Below are positions 1-5,456 of a stretch of DNA of 8,778 nt, piece by piece (the first letter of the stretch is position 1; each line of letters opens with the position of its first letter). This DNA is from an uncultured Clostridia bacterium. GTDB taxonomy: Bacteria > Bacillota > Clostridia > TANB77 > CAG-465. Under the pieces are notes generated by a model. The model saw only the letters and a list, made by a program, of their open reading frames with translations, was not told the origin of the DNA and did not search any database. The stretch covers positions 1 through 8,778 of the forward strand of contig CAKOYA010000038.1 of assembly GCA_934130325.1 (NCBI GenBank). Reading direction: 5' to 3'. The translations under genes were made by a program, and so were the position numbers.

Positions 1-1
1 T

Positions 2-742
2 TATAATACAATAGGAACTAATTTTTTAAAATGGATGAAAAATGGAGAATATACAGCTAATGGAAAAGTATTTGACATAGGAAGAACATGTTTAACAGCA
101 ATTTCAAAATTTGAAACAAAACAAGAAAAAGCAGAAAAATGTGGAGGAATAAATGAATTAGATAATGGAAATGGTTCATTAATGAGAATATTGCCATTAG
201 TATATTATTGTTATTCAAGAAATATGGATGAAAAAGAAATATATGAAGTAGTAAAAAATGTATCATCAATTACTCATGGACACGAAATAAGTGTAATGGG
301 ATGTTTTATATATGTTATGTATGGTATTGAATTATTAAGTAATAAAAATTTACTTGATGCATATAAGATAATAAAAAAAATAAAATATAATGCATATTTT
401 TCTAAAGAAACAATTAATAAATATGATAGAATTTTAAAACATAATATAAAAAAGTATTCGTTAAATGATATAAAATCAACAGGTTTTATAATAAACACAT
501 TAGAAGCTACTTTATGGGTGCTATTTAATACAGAATCATATAATCAATCTATAATTGGAGCAATAAATTTAGGGGATGATACAGATACAGTAGGAGCTTG
601 TGTTGGAGGTCTTGCGGGTTTGTATTATGGGTTTGAAAATATAAATAAAACATGGCAAAAAGATTTATTAAAATATAATTATATAGTTGATTTGTGTAAT
701 AAATTTAATAAAGTATTAAATGATAAAAATAATGAACAGTAA
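2..742 (+). CDS. ADP-ribosylglycohydrolase family protein, 5' end missing
   Basis: The reading frame is open to the left edge, so the ATG at 35 is internal: the upstream codons (YNTIGTNFLKW) continue the family pattern into NGEYTANGKVFDIG. Other family signatures follow: NGNGSLMRILPL, then THGHE with its conserved His, and GDDTDTVGACVGGLAGLYYG near the C-terminus, whose acidic residues bind the dinuclear magnesium centre in this fold. The N-terminal half-site (the early GDALG and TDDT motifs) lies outside the window. Known members (DraG, ARH) hydrolyse ADP-ribose from modified proteins, nucleic acids or small molecules in the cytosol; the substrate here cannot be told. Numbered from the codon at 35, the acidic motif is at residues 181-185. 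The gene converges on the next one, and its TAA stop lies inside the opposing gene's terminator hairpin. The family call is secure; the role is not. Confidence 0.9.
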   Translation, partial: YNTIGTNFLKWMKNGEYTANGKVFDIGRTCLTAISKFETKQEKAEKCGGINELDNGNGSLMRILPLVYYCYSRNMDEKEIYEVVKNVSSITHGHEISVMGCFIYVMYGIELLSNKNLLDAYKIIKKIKYNAYFSKETINKYDRILKHNIKKYSLNDIKSTGFIINTLEATLWVLFNTESYNQSIIGAINLGDDTDTVGACVGGLAGLYYGFENINKTWQKDLLKYNYIVDLCNKFNKVLNDKNNEQ

Positions 743-771
743 ATTTGCAAAAAGCAAAAGTACTGTTCATT
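731..771 (-). terminator. Intrinsic terminator of the 792-1391 gene, two-tier hairpin
   Basis: An 11-bp perfect outer stem (AATGAACAGTA at 731-741, TACTGTTCATT at 761-771) encloses a second 5-bp stem (TTTGC at 744-748, GCAAA at 754-758) with an AAAAA loop. Read on the minus strand the stem is followed by ATTTTTATCA. On the plus strand no T-run follows, so it should mainly stop minus-strand transcription. It overlaps the last codons and stop of the ADP-ribosylglycohydrolase gene. Confidence 0.7.
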
Positions 772-791
772 AACATGAAAAACAAAATAGG

Positions 792-1391
792 CTAATCTTC
801 CGCAAGTTCTAATTTGTAGAAGTAATTTTCGAAACAAAAGCCTTCATACTGAACCCAATCAGAACTAGGATGAACAAGCATTTTATCTACTTCCAATGGA
901 GTTGCAGAAAAGAAAAAACTTTTACCATATTCAATCCAATTTATAAATTGAACATTACTAAACCAATTAGGTTTATGAAGCCACAATCCACTTGGAGTTC
1001 TGCATATAAAATGCCAATGATATTCATTTGGAAGAGATGGCAAATGAAATTTTGTTATAGCAAAATAAAAATTCACATCATCTTCTTTAATATCACTAAA
1101 AGAAACTCTTTGACAATTTTGCTTTAATGCAATACTGTCATTTTCAATACATTTGTCTATAAAACGAGGATTACACTCATTTTGCAGAACATTTCCATAA
1201 CCAAATTTCATCTGATAAATTTTACCAGGTGCATAAAATTGATGCTTAGAATCAGGATATGTCAATCCTCTGGCAAAAGCATAGCAATTCAAATCTGGTG
1301 TATGAGTCCAGTCATACATGTTTTCAAAGAAAGAATCTGCAATTAAATCTGCAATATGCTCTTCAAATAACCGTTGTTTTTCTTGTAACAT
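792..1391 (-). CDS. Unknown 199-residue protein with a candidate Cys/His catalytic centre
   Basis: I do not recognise a named family with certainty. The start is well supported: AGGAGG lies 8 nt upstream of the ATG, behind a near-consensus promoter. The protein has no signal peptide or membrane segment and is rich in aromatic residues. Notable blocks are DLNCYAFARG (Cys36), a PGKIYQ turn near residue 55, and YHWHF followed by SGLWLHKPNW (His125, His127, His139). A Cys in an N-C-Y-A context followed by a His-rich block with W-x-H-K recalls papain-like or NlpC-like cysteine hydrolases; this is inference only. Two samples of the gene have about 38-42% G+C, against roughly 27-33% in two samples of the neighbouring methyltransferase gene, which hints at different ancestry. 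It is transcribed alone, between the methyltransferase gene and the converging ADP-ribosylglycohydrolase gene. Confidence 0.85.
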   Translation of the reverse strand: MLQEKQRLFEEHIADLIADSFFENMYDWTHTPDLNCYAFARGLTYPDSKHQFYAPGKIYQMKFGYGNVLQNECNPRFIDKCIENDSIALKQNCQRVSFSDIKEDDVNFYFAITKFHLPSLPNEYHWHFICRTPSGLWLHKPNWFSNVQFINWIEYGKSFFFSATPLEVDKMLVHPSSDWVQYEGFCFENYFYKLELAED

Positions 1392-1399
1392 AATACTAA

Positions 1400-1405
1400 C
1401 CTCCT
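1400..1405 (-). promoter_or_regulatory. Ribosome binding site of the 199-residue protein
   Basis: The minus strand reads AGGAGG, 8 nt before the ATG at 1391. This is a full-strength Shine-Dalgarno sequence and fixes the start codon. Confidence 0.85.
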
Positions 1406-1424
1406 AAGGATTTATTATATAATT

Positions 1425-1453
1425 ATTATACAACAATATTAGAATTATGTAAA
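1425..1453 (-). promoter_or_regulatory. Sigma-A-type promoter of the 792-1391 gene
   Basis: On the minus strand TTTACA (1453-1448) is followed after exactly 17 bp by TATAAT (1430-1425). Transcription should start near 1418, leaving a leader of roughly 25-30 nt that contains AGGAGG. The promoter sits entirely in the 72-bp gap behind the methyltransferase gene, so the 199-residue protein can be expressed independently of it. A 10-bp palindrome, ATTATATAAT (1414-1423), overlaps the expected start point, but in such AT-rich DNA it may mean nothing. Confidence 0.75.
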
Positions 1454-1463
1454 TACCACTAAA

Positions 1464-2372
1464 TTATTTTATTATTTTCTTTAATTTAGCAACAAAAAAA
1501 CCTTCATAAAATTCAGATGGCTCAATACATAAGGTACCATCAATAGAAGTAGGAAGAAAAGGAACATCCAAAAATAAATTTTTATCAATAGGAATAACTT
1601 CAATTTGGTTTAAATCAATGAATTTTTGAATAATTTTCTCATTTTCAATAGATAATATAGAACAAGTAGAATAGACCATTTCATGACCAGGTTTCAACAA
1701 TTTTATAGCTTTAGCTAAAAGCTGAGTTTGAAACTTAGTAGAACGAGTTACAAGATCTTTAGTAAAATGTTTTTCTAAATTATTGTCATGAATGTTTATG
1801 GTACCACTACCACTGCAAGGAGCATCTAGCAAGATTTTATCAAAAGAAAAAAAGTTATCTAAATTTCTAGCATCTGTTAGCATAACATTAACTCTATTTG
1901 CACCTTGTTTGTCAATATTATATTTTAATCTATCGGCTCTGATTTTATTTTTTTCGCAAGCAGTTATAAAAGCTTGATTATTAGAAAGAGCAAGCATTTC
2001 AGTAGTTTTACCACCTGGAGCAGCAGTCATATCTAAAATATTTTCATTTTGGCCTGGATTTAAAATAATAGGAGGAATCATTGAAGATAAGCTCTGTAAA
2101 TATATAAATCCATTATTATATATTTCTAAATTTCTAATTTGTTCTTCAGATGTATTTTCTAAAATTAAAGCATCTGTAAACCAAGAAACTTTTTTATAAG
2201 AAATATGTAGATTATCAAAAAAGTTTTCTATATATTTAAGATTTGTTTTTAATGTGTTTACTCTCAAAGTTAAAGGTCTGTTTTGAGTGTAGCCATTTAT
2301 AATATTTTCTATAATATTTTTATCGTATTGATTTAATAAAAAATCATATAAAAATTGAGGTATAGTATTCAT
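1464..2372 (-). CDS. NOP2/Sun (RsmF/RsmB-like) RNA cytosine-5 methyltransferase, compact form
   Basis: This SAM-dependent methyltransferase is predicted to make 5-methylcytosine in rRNA or tRNA. An N-terminal region contains RPLTLRVNTLKT (residues 32-43), the usual RNA-binding lead-in. The Rossmann core has DMTAAPGGKTTE (114-125, SAM binding) and DAPCSGSGT (183-191). STCS (235-238) completes the pair of conserved cysteines, Cys186 and Cys237; in this family the motif VI Cys (237) is the nucleophile and the motif IV Cys (186) assists product release. It closes with EGFFVAKLKK (290-299). At 302 residues it is core-only, much shorter than RsmB or RsmF proteins of about 430-480 residues, and lacks their extra RNA-binding domains. 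A GAAAGGA site lies 8 nt before the ATG. The exact target cannot be read from sequence, so no gene symbol is assigned. Confidence 0.92.
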   Translation of the reverse strand: MNTIPQFLYDFLLNQYDKNIIENIINGYTQNRPLTLRVNTLKTNLKYIENFFDNLHISYKKVSWFTDALILENTSEEQIRNLEIYNNGFIYLQSLSSMIPPIILNPGQNENILDMTAAPGGKTTEMLALSNNQAFITACEKNKIRADRLKYNIDKQGANRVNVMLTDARNLDNFFSFDKILLDAPCSGSGTINIHDNNLEKHFTKDLVTRSTKFQTQLLAKAIKLLKPGHEMVYSTCSILSIENEKIIQKFIDLNQIEVIPIDKNLFLDVPFLPTSIDGTLCIEPSEFYEGFFVAKLKKIIK

Positions 2373-2445
2373 TTAAAAAATCCTTTCTTATTTGCAAATT
2401 GTATACATAAACTTAAATATTTGCTAATGTTTTTTGCTCTTATAT

Positions 2446-2475
2446 ATATTACTACAATATGTTGAGATATGTAAA
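2446..2475 (-). promoter_or_regulatory. Possible promoter of the RNA methyltransferase gene
   Basis: On the minus strand TTTACA (2475-2470) is followed after 18 bp by TAATAT (2451-2446), leaving a leader of roughly 70 nt before the ATG at 2372. The -10 matches consensus at only four of six positions, and the surroundings are so AT-rich that other -10 choices exist. A 10-bp palindrome ATTTGCAAAT (2390-2399) lies in the leader just upstream of the Shine-Dalgarno site. Confidence 0.4.
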
Positions 2476-2492
2476 GAGATTTTTTAAAAGTA

Positions 2493-2521
2493 TTGAAAAA
2501 TCAATGTTTTTGTGATAATAT
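2493..2521 (+). promoter_or_regulatory. Promoter candidate for the 2586-3182 membrane protein gene
   Basis: TTGAAA (2493-2498) can pair with TAATAT (2516-2521) at 17-bp spacing, or with GATAAT (2514-2519), which fits consensus better and has an extended TGT just upstream but only 15-bp spacing. Either choice places the start around 2525-2530, giving a leader of about 55-60 nt. It diverges from the methyltransferase promoter within the same 213-bp gap. Confidence 0.5.
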
Positions 2522-2553
2522 TTTAGTAGTTTAAAATTTAAGAAATTCGAATA

Positions 2554-2567
2554 ACTATAATTATAGT
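2554..2567. repeat. 14-bp perfect palindrome in the leader of the membrane protein gene
   Basis: ACTATAATTATAGT is self-complementary over all 14 bases. It lies downstream of the predicted transcription start and just before the Shine-Dalgarno site AAAGGAG (2572-2578). The position would suit a repressor operator, but no regulator is identified and chance palindromes are common in AT-rich DNA. Confidence 0.4.
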
Positions 2568-2585
2568 AGCGAAAGGAGAAAAAAT

Positions 2586-3182
2586 ATGAAGAAGATAAGT
2601 AAGGAATATGTGGAAATACGGACAATAGAGTTTATTTCACAAATAAGCAAAGCTGGCATATATAATTTATTATCATATATGCTAATAATGGGAAGTATGG
2701 CTTTAATATTAAACATAACTTCTTTGGAAAACATTTGGATTATGCTATTATACGCAATGGCAATAACATTCCAAATTCTTACAGGTGCAATATTTATTTT
2801 TTATGTATATGTGGATCCACAAGGAACAGATAGTTATTGGTTAATGAATGAAATATTTAATGATTTAGCATTACTAATATTATTAATTTTTAGTTTAAGA
2901 GTATTTATATATGTTACACTAGGTAATATGATACAAGATAAACTAAAGACCTATATGTATAATATTAATCTTGATTTTTTTGATGTACAATATGCTTCAA
3001 AAGAATTAGAAGAATTACCAATTGTAAAAGTAATGATTGTTTTGCTTATACCTGTGGTAATCTTTGAATTTTCAATATTTTTATTTTTATCATTTTCATT
3101 ACCAATTAAAATTTTTATGGCAATTGGTTCTTTAATAGTTTTGTATGTTGTTACAAAATTGTTAATATGGTTTTTCCAGTAA
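2586..3182 (+). CDS. Five-helix integral membrane protein of unknown function
   Basis: I do not recognise this 198-residue protein. A charged N-terminus (residues 1-23) precedes hydrophobic segments at about 24-44, 50-76, 92-112, 147-170 and 172-197. Between the third and fourth lies a hydrophilic stretch (about 113-146, with DKLKTYMYNINLDFFD and the acidic KELEELP). There is no cleavable signal peptide and no obvious catalytic or metal-binding motif. The start is supported by AAAGGAG 7 nt before the ATG. It is the first gene of a + strand run and is separated from the YihY-family gene by a hairpin that could act as terminator or attenuator, so the two membrane proteins may share a transcript. 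It could be a small-molecule transport component or a cell-envelope accessory protein; nothing here decides this. Confidence 0.85.
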   Translation: MKKISKEYVEIRTIEFISQISKAGIYNLLSYMLIMGSMALILNITSLENIWIMLLYAMAITFQILTGAIFIFYVYVDPQGTDSYWLMNEIFNDLALLILLIFSLRVFIYVTLGNMIQDKLKTYMYNINLDFFDVQYASKELEELPIVKVMIVLLIPVVIFEFSIFLFLSFSLPIKIFMAIGSLIVLYVVTKLLIWFFQ

Positions 3183-3206
3183 AGTGCAGTGATGTACTAA
3201 AAAATA

Positions 3207-3262
3207 CGGACTTTAATGGCTTTTATGAGTGTAAAATATCATTAAAGTCCGCTACGTTTTTT
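3207..3262 (+). terminator. Hairpin with T-run between the two membrane-protein genes (terminator or attenuator)
   Basis: A perfect 12-bp stem (CGGACTTTAATG at 3207-3218, CATTAAAGTCCG at 3240-3251) has a 21-nt loop. TTTTTT follows at 3257-3262, five bases after the stem. An AAAAAA run (3199-3204) lies just before the stem, so the structure could also work on the minus strand. No convincing promoter sits between it and the next start at 3286, so transcription of the next gene probably depends on read-through. Confidence 0.7.
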
Positions 3263-3267
3263 ACACT
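3228..3267 (+). promoter_or_regulatory. Inverted repeat linking the terminator loop to its T-run (possible pseudoknot)
   Basis: AGTGTAAAA (3228-3236), inside the loop of the 3207-3251 hairpin, is perfectly complementary to TTTTACACT (3259-3267), which includes most of the T-run and ends four bases before the Shine-Dalgarno region. As RNA, the 12-bp and 9-bp stems would form an H-type pseudoknot with connecting segments of 9, 3 and 7 nt. As DNA, the half-sites lie about 31 bp apart centre to centre, near three helical turns. Function is inferred only. Confidence 0.45.
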
Positions 3268-3270
3268 ATT

Positions 3271-3281
3271 AGAGGAAAGGA
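3271..3281 (+). promoter_or_regulatory. Ambiguous ribosome binding site before the YihY-family gene
   Basis: The stretch AGAGGAAAGGA contains two possible cores. GAGG (3272-3275) is 10 nt from the TTG at 3286 but 16 nt from the ATG at 3292. AAAGGA (3276-3281) is 10 nt from the ATG but only 4 nt from the TTG. Both starts are in frame and differ by two codons. Confidence 0.6.
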
Positions 3282-3285
3282 AATT

Positions 3286-4134
3286 TTGAATATGAATAAA
3301 GCAAAGTTTCAAAATATTTATAAAAAGATAGAAAAATTATCGGAAAATATGGGAAAAGATCATATTAGTGAAAGTGCGGCACAATGTTCTTATTATACAA
3401 TTTTATCATTCATACCATTTACGATATTACTAATAACATTAATACAATATACAGGTATAGAGCCACAAACACTTTTTAATGTGATATCAAAAATAATACC
3501 ATCAAGTATGAGTGAAATGATTTTAGGAATAGTACAAGAAGTGTATTCAAAATCATTAGGAACAGTATCAATATCAATAATATTTACAATTTGGGCGGCA
3601 GGAAAAGGCTTATATGCATTAACAGCGGGATTGCAAACAGTGTATGGAACTAAAAGCCAAAAGGTAACTTCATATATATTTTTGAGAATAAAAGTTATTT
3701 TTGAAACATTATTATTTATAATTTTAATTGTTTTAGGAATGACAGCATTAGTATTTGGAAATCAATTTATAAAAGTAATTCAAGAACATTTTGGGGCTCT
3801 TGAAAATTATAATGTGATATCATCAATTTTGGCAGAACTTACTTTTATATTTGTAACTTTTATAATATTTATATTATTATATAAATTTATGCCAAGACAT
3901 AAAGTAAGTTTTAAGAGTCAAATTTATGGAGCAATATTTGGAGCAATATCTCTTAATGTGATATCATTTGTGTTTTCAAAATATTTAAGTATATTCAAAG
4001 GATTTTCAATAACTTATGGAAGTTTGACAACTTTGATGCTTATAATGATGTGGACTTATGCATGTTTTTATACAGTTTTTTTAGGTGCAGAATTTAATAA
4101 AATAACAATAAAGGATAATAAAGATAACAATTGA
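3286..4134 (+). CDS. YihY/BrkB-family integral membrane protein
   Basis: The protein has 282 residues from the TTG at 3286, or 280 from the ATG at 3292. Family signatures include SAAQCSYYTILSFIPF (about 30-45), FTIWAAGKGLYALTAGLQ (about 101-118) and the C-terminal YGSLTTLMLIMMWTYACF, then FLGAEFN (about 245-271), with the typical late Gly-Ala-Glu. Six membrane segments fall at about 37-60, 93-115, 134-158, 176-200, 213-235 and 246-268. The family is widespread in the cytoplasmic membrane with no firmly established biochemical activity; the older label ribonuclease BN is a misannotation. The upstream hairpin suggests expression is tied to read-through from the preceding membrane-protein gene. 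A strong terminator begins 16 nt after the stop. The family call is firm; the function is unknown. Confidence 0.9.
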   Translation: MNMNKAKFQNIYKKIEKLSENMGKDHISESAAQCSYYTILSFIPFTILLITLIQYTGIEPQTLFNVISKIIPSSMSEMILGIVQEVYSKSLGTVSISIIFTIWAAGKGLYALTAGLQTVYGTKSQKVTSYIFLRIKVIFETLLFIILIVLGMTALVFGNQFIKVIQEHFGALENYNVISSILAELTFIFVTFIIFILLYKFMPRHKVSFKSQIYGAIFGAISLNVISFVFSKYLSIFKGFSITYGSLTTLMLIMMWTYACFYTVFLGAEFNKITIKDNKDNN

Positions 4135-4149
4135 ATGTCTTAGAAACAT

Positions 4150-4200
4150 ATAATATAAGAAGTGGTGTTGTAATTTCAATACTACTTCTTATATTATTTT
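4150..4200 (+). terminator. Long intrinsic terminator of the YihY-family gene
   Basis: The arms 4150-4170 and 4177-4197 pair over 21 bp around the 6-nt loop TAATTT and run straight into TTTT (4197-4200). Two of the pairs are G-U (4164/4183 and 4167/4180) when read as plus-strand RNA. On the minus strand these would be C-A mismatches, so the hairpin is built for plus-strand transcription. Confidence 0.85.
4168..4197 (+). promoter_or_regulatory. Possible aspartate kinase promoter embedded in the preceding terminator
   Basis: Only 41 bp separate the terminator T-run from the kinase start, so a dedicated promoter would have to overlap the hairpin. TTGTAA (4168-4173) and TATTAT (4192-4197) sit 18 bp apart within its loop and 3' arm. 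A perfect TATAAT also occurs at 4149-4154 but lacks a -35 at suitable spacing. This is a weak prediction. Confidence 0.3.
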
Positions 4201-4241
4201 AAAGCTAAAGATATTTTAACTTTAAGGAAGGATAAAACAAC

Positions 4242-5204
4242 ATGGATACAATAGTATTAAAATTTGGAGGGAGTTCTGTAGCTGATAATGATAAATTAAA
4301 ATTAGTGGCAGAGAAAATAATAAATCTATATAATAAGGAAAATAATATTGTGGTGGTAGTTTCTGCACAAGGAAAAACTACAGATAAACTTATAAAAGAG
4401 GCAAAGGAATTAGCAGAAATCCCTAAAGATAGAGAAATGGATGTTTTACTTAGTACAGGAGAACAGATTACAATTGCAAAATTAAGTATTTTATTAAATG
4501 AGATGGGATATAAAGCAATATCATTAACTGGTTGGCAAGCTGGAATTTATACAAATAATACTAATTCTAATGCATTAGTGGAAAATATTAATGTGTCAAG
4601 AATTATCAAAGAACTTGAAAAACGTAAAATTGTTATAGTTGCAGGATTCCAAGGTTTTAATGAAAAAATGGATATAACTACTTTTGGAAGAGGTGGTTCA
4701 GATACTACAGCAGTAGCTATTGCAGCAGCTTTAAAAGCAAAAAATTGCTACATTTTTTCTGATGTGGATGGTGTATATACTGCTGATCCTAATAAGATTC
4801 CAAACACTCAAAAATTGCCTGCTTTGTCTTATGATGAAATGCTAGAATTATCTAGTGAAGGGGCAAAAGTCCTACATGGCAGATGTATAGAAATTGCTGA
4901 AAAATATAAGATACCTATAATTACAAAATCTACTTTCAATAATAAGGCTGGAACTGTTATTTCAGATATTATTGAAGAAAATACAGTTAAAAGTATCGTT
5001 AAAAAAGAGATTTCAAGAATATCTGTTGTTGGTACAGGTATTATTAGGAATACAAATCTTATTAGTGATATATTAAAAATTATTGCAGATAATAAGTTGG
5101 AAATGCTGGAATTAAATGTGTCTGAAAGTAAGATTTCAATTGATTTTAAAACTGATGTTTCTGAAAATATATTACAGCAAATACATGAAAAAATTACTAA
5201 CTAA
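4242..5204 (+). CDS. Aspartate kinase (aspartokinase), short form with reduced ACT region
   Basis: Predicted to phosphorylate L-aspartate with ATP, the first step toward lysine, diaminopimelate, threonine and methionine, in the cytosol. The amino-acid kinase domain spans about 1-240: KFGGSSVAD (7-15), VVVVSAQGKTTDKL (37-50), STGEQ (71-75), ITTFGRGGSDTTAVA (145-159), SDVDGVYTADPN (173-184), and EGAKVLHGR (206-214), where most aspartokinases have GAKVLHPR. The rest (about 245-320) has one ACT-like unit, ISVVGTGII and KISIDFK, ending at 320. Usual monofunctional enzymes have about 400-450 residues and two ACT domains that bind lysine or threonine, so feedback control may differ. AAGGAAGGA (4224-4232) lies 9 nt before the ATG. 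The stop is clean, with no frame open beyond it to suggest a recent frameshift. No other gene of the pathway is in the window. Confidence 0.9.
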   Translation: MDTIVLKFGGSSVADNDKLKLVAEKIINLYNKENNIVVVVSAQGKTTDKLIKEAKELAEIPKDREMDVLLSTGEQITIAKLSILLNEMGYKAISLTGWQAGIYTNNTNSNALVENINVSRIIKELEKRKIVIVAGFQGFNEKMDITTFGRGGSDTTAVAIAAALKAKNCYIFSDVDGVYTADPNKIPNTQKLPALSYDEMLELSSEGAKVLHGRCIEIAEKYKIPIITKSTFNNKAGTVISDIIEENTVKSIVKKEISRISVVGTGIIRNTNLISDILKIIADNKLEMLELNVSESKISIDFKTDVSENILQQIHEKITN

Positions 5205-5209
5205 TTATA

Positions 5210-5411
5210 AAGGGATAGTGTATGTATATGATAAAATAACTTTCGAATGTGATTGGAGCAATCTTAGAATTTCTTAAATAAGTTAATGGAAGAGCTTCAC
5301 GTCGAGCGAAGCGAGGACTAAGCTGAAGGAAGCCATTAACTTATTTTAGAAATTATTAGTTTGTGTATTGAACCGAGAAAGTTATTTTATCATATACATA
5401 CACTATCCCTT
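5210..5411. mobile_element. 202-bp near-palindromic element, MITE-like or structured RNA
   Basis: The outer arms 5210-5244 and 5377-5411 are perfect inverted repeats of 35 bp, ending AAGGGATAGTG... / ...CACTATCCCTT. The inner arms 5268-5289 and 5333-5354 pair over 22 bp with one mismatch (T5274 against T5348). Between outer and inner arms are non-complementary stretches of about 22 nt; the left one holds a small GATTG-GAG-CAATC hairpin (5251-5263). The apex (5290-5332) is about half G+C, far above its surroundings. It encodes no protein. Arms that are perfectly complementary without G-U pairs fit DNA-level terminal inverted repeats, as in a miniature inverted-repeat transposable element, but I see no clear target-site duplication. 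A large hairpin RNA or a bidirectional terminator are the alternatives. Confidence 0.6.
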
Positions 5412-5456
5412 ATTGTATCTTAAAAATAAATTTGTTCTATTATTTCTGCAAAAAAC

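Noticed and set aside
870..1127. Plus-strand open frame opposite the 792-1391 gene
   Set aside because: It is antisense to a gene with clear promoter, ribosome site and terminator, and its translation resembles no protein.
3286..4134. Ribonuclease BN annotation for the YihY-family protein
   Set aside because: This is a known historical misannotation; the protein is an integral membrane protein with no nuclease motif.
4135..4241. Lysine riboswitch (L box) before the aspartate kinase
   Set aside because: The leader is too short and contains only the simple terminator hairpin of the preceding gene, not the multi-helix lysine aptamer.
5355..5376. tRNA T-arm-like string GGTTCAAT on the minus strand
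   Set aside because: There is no acceptor stem, D-arm or anticodon arm around it; it lies in an unpaired stretch of the palindromic element.
5195..5425. Target-site duplication flanking the palindromic element
   Set aside because: The bases outside the two ends (TTATA on the left, ATTGT on the right) do not form a convincing direct repeat at any common length, so none is claimed.
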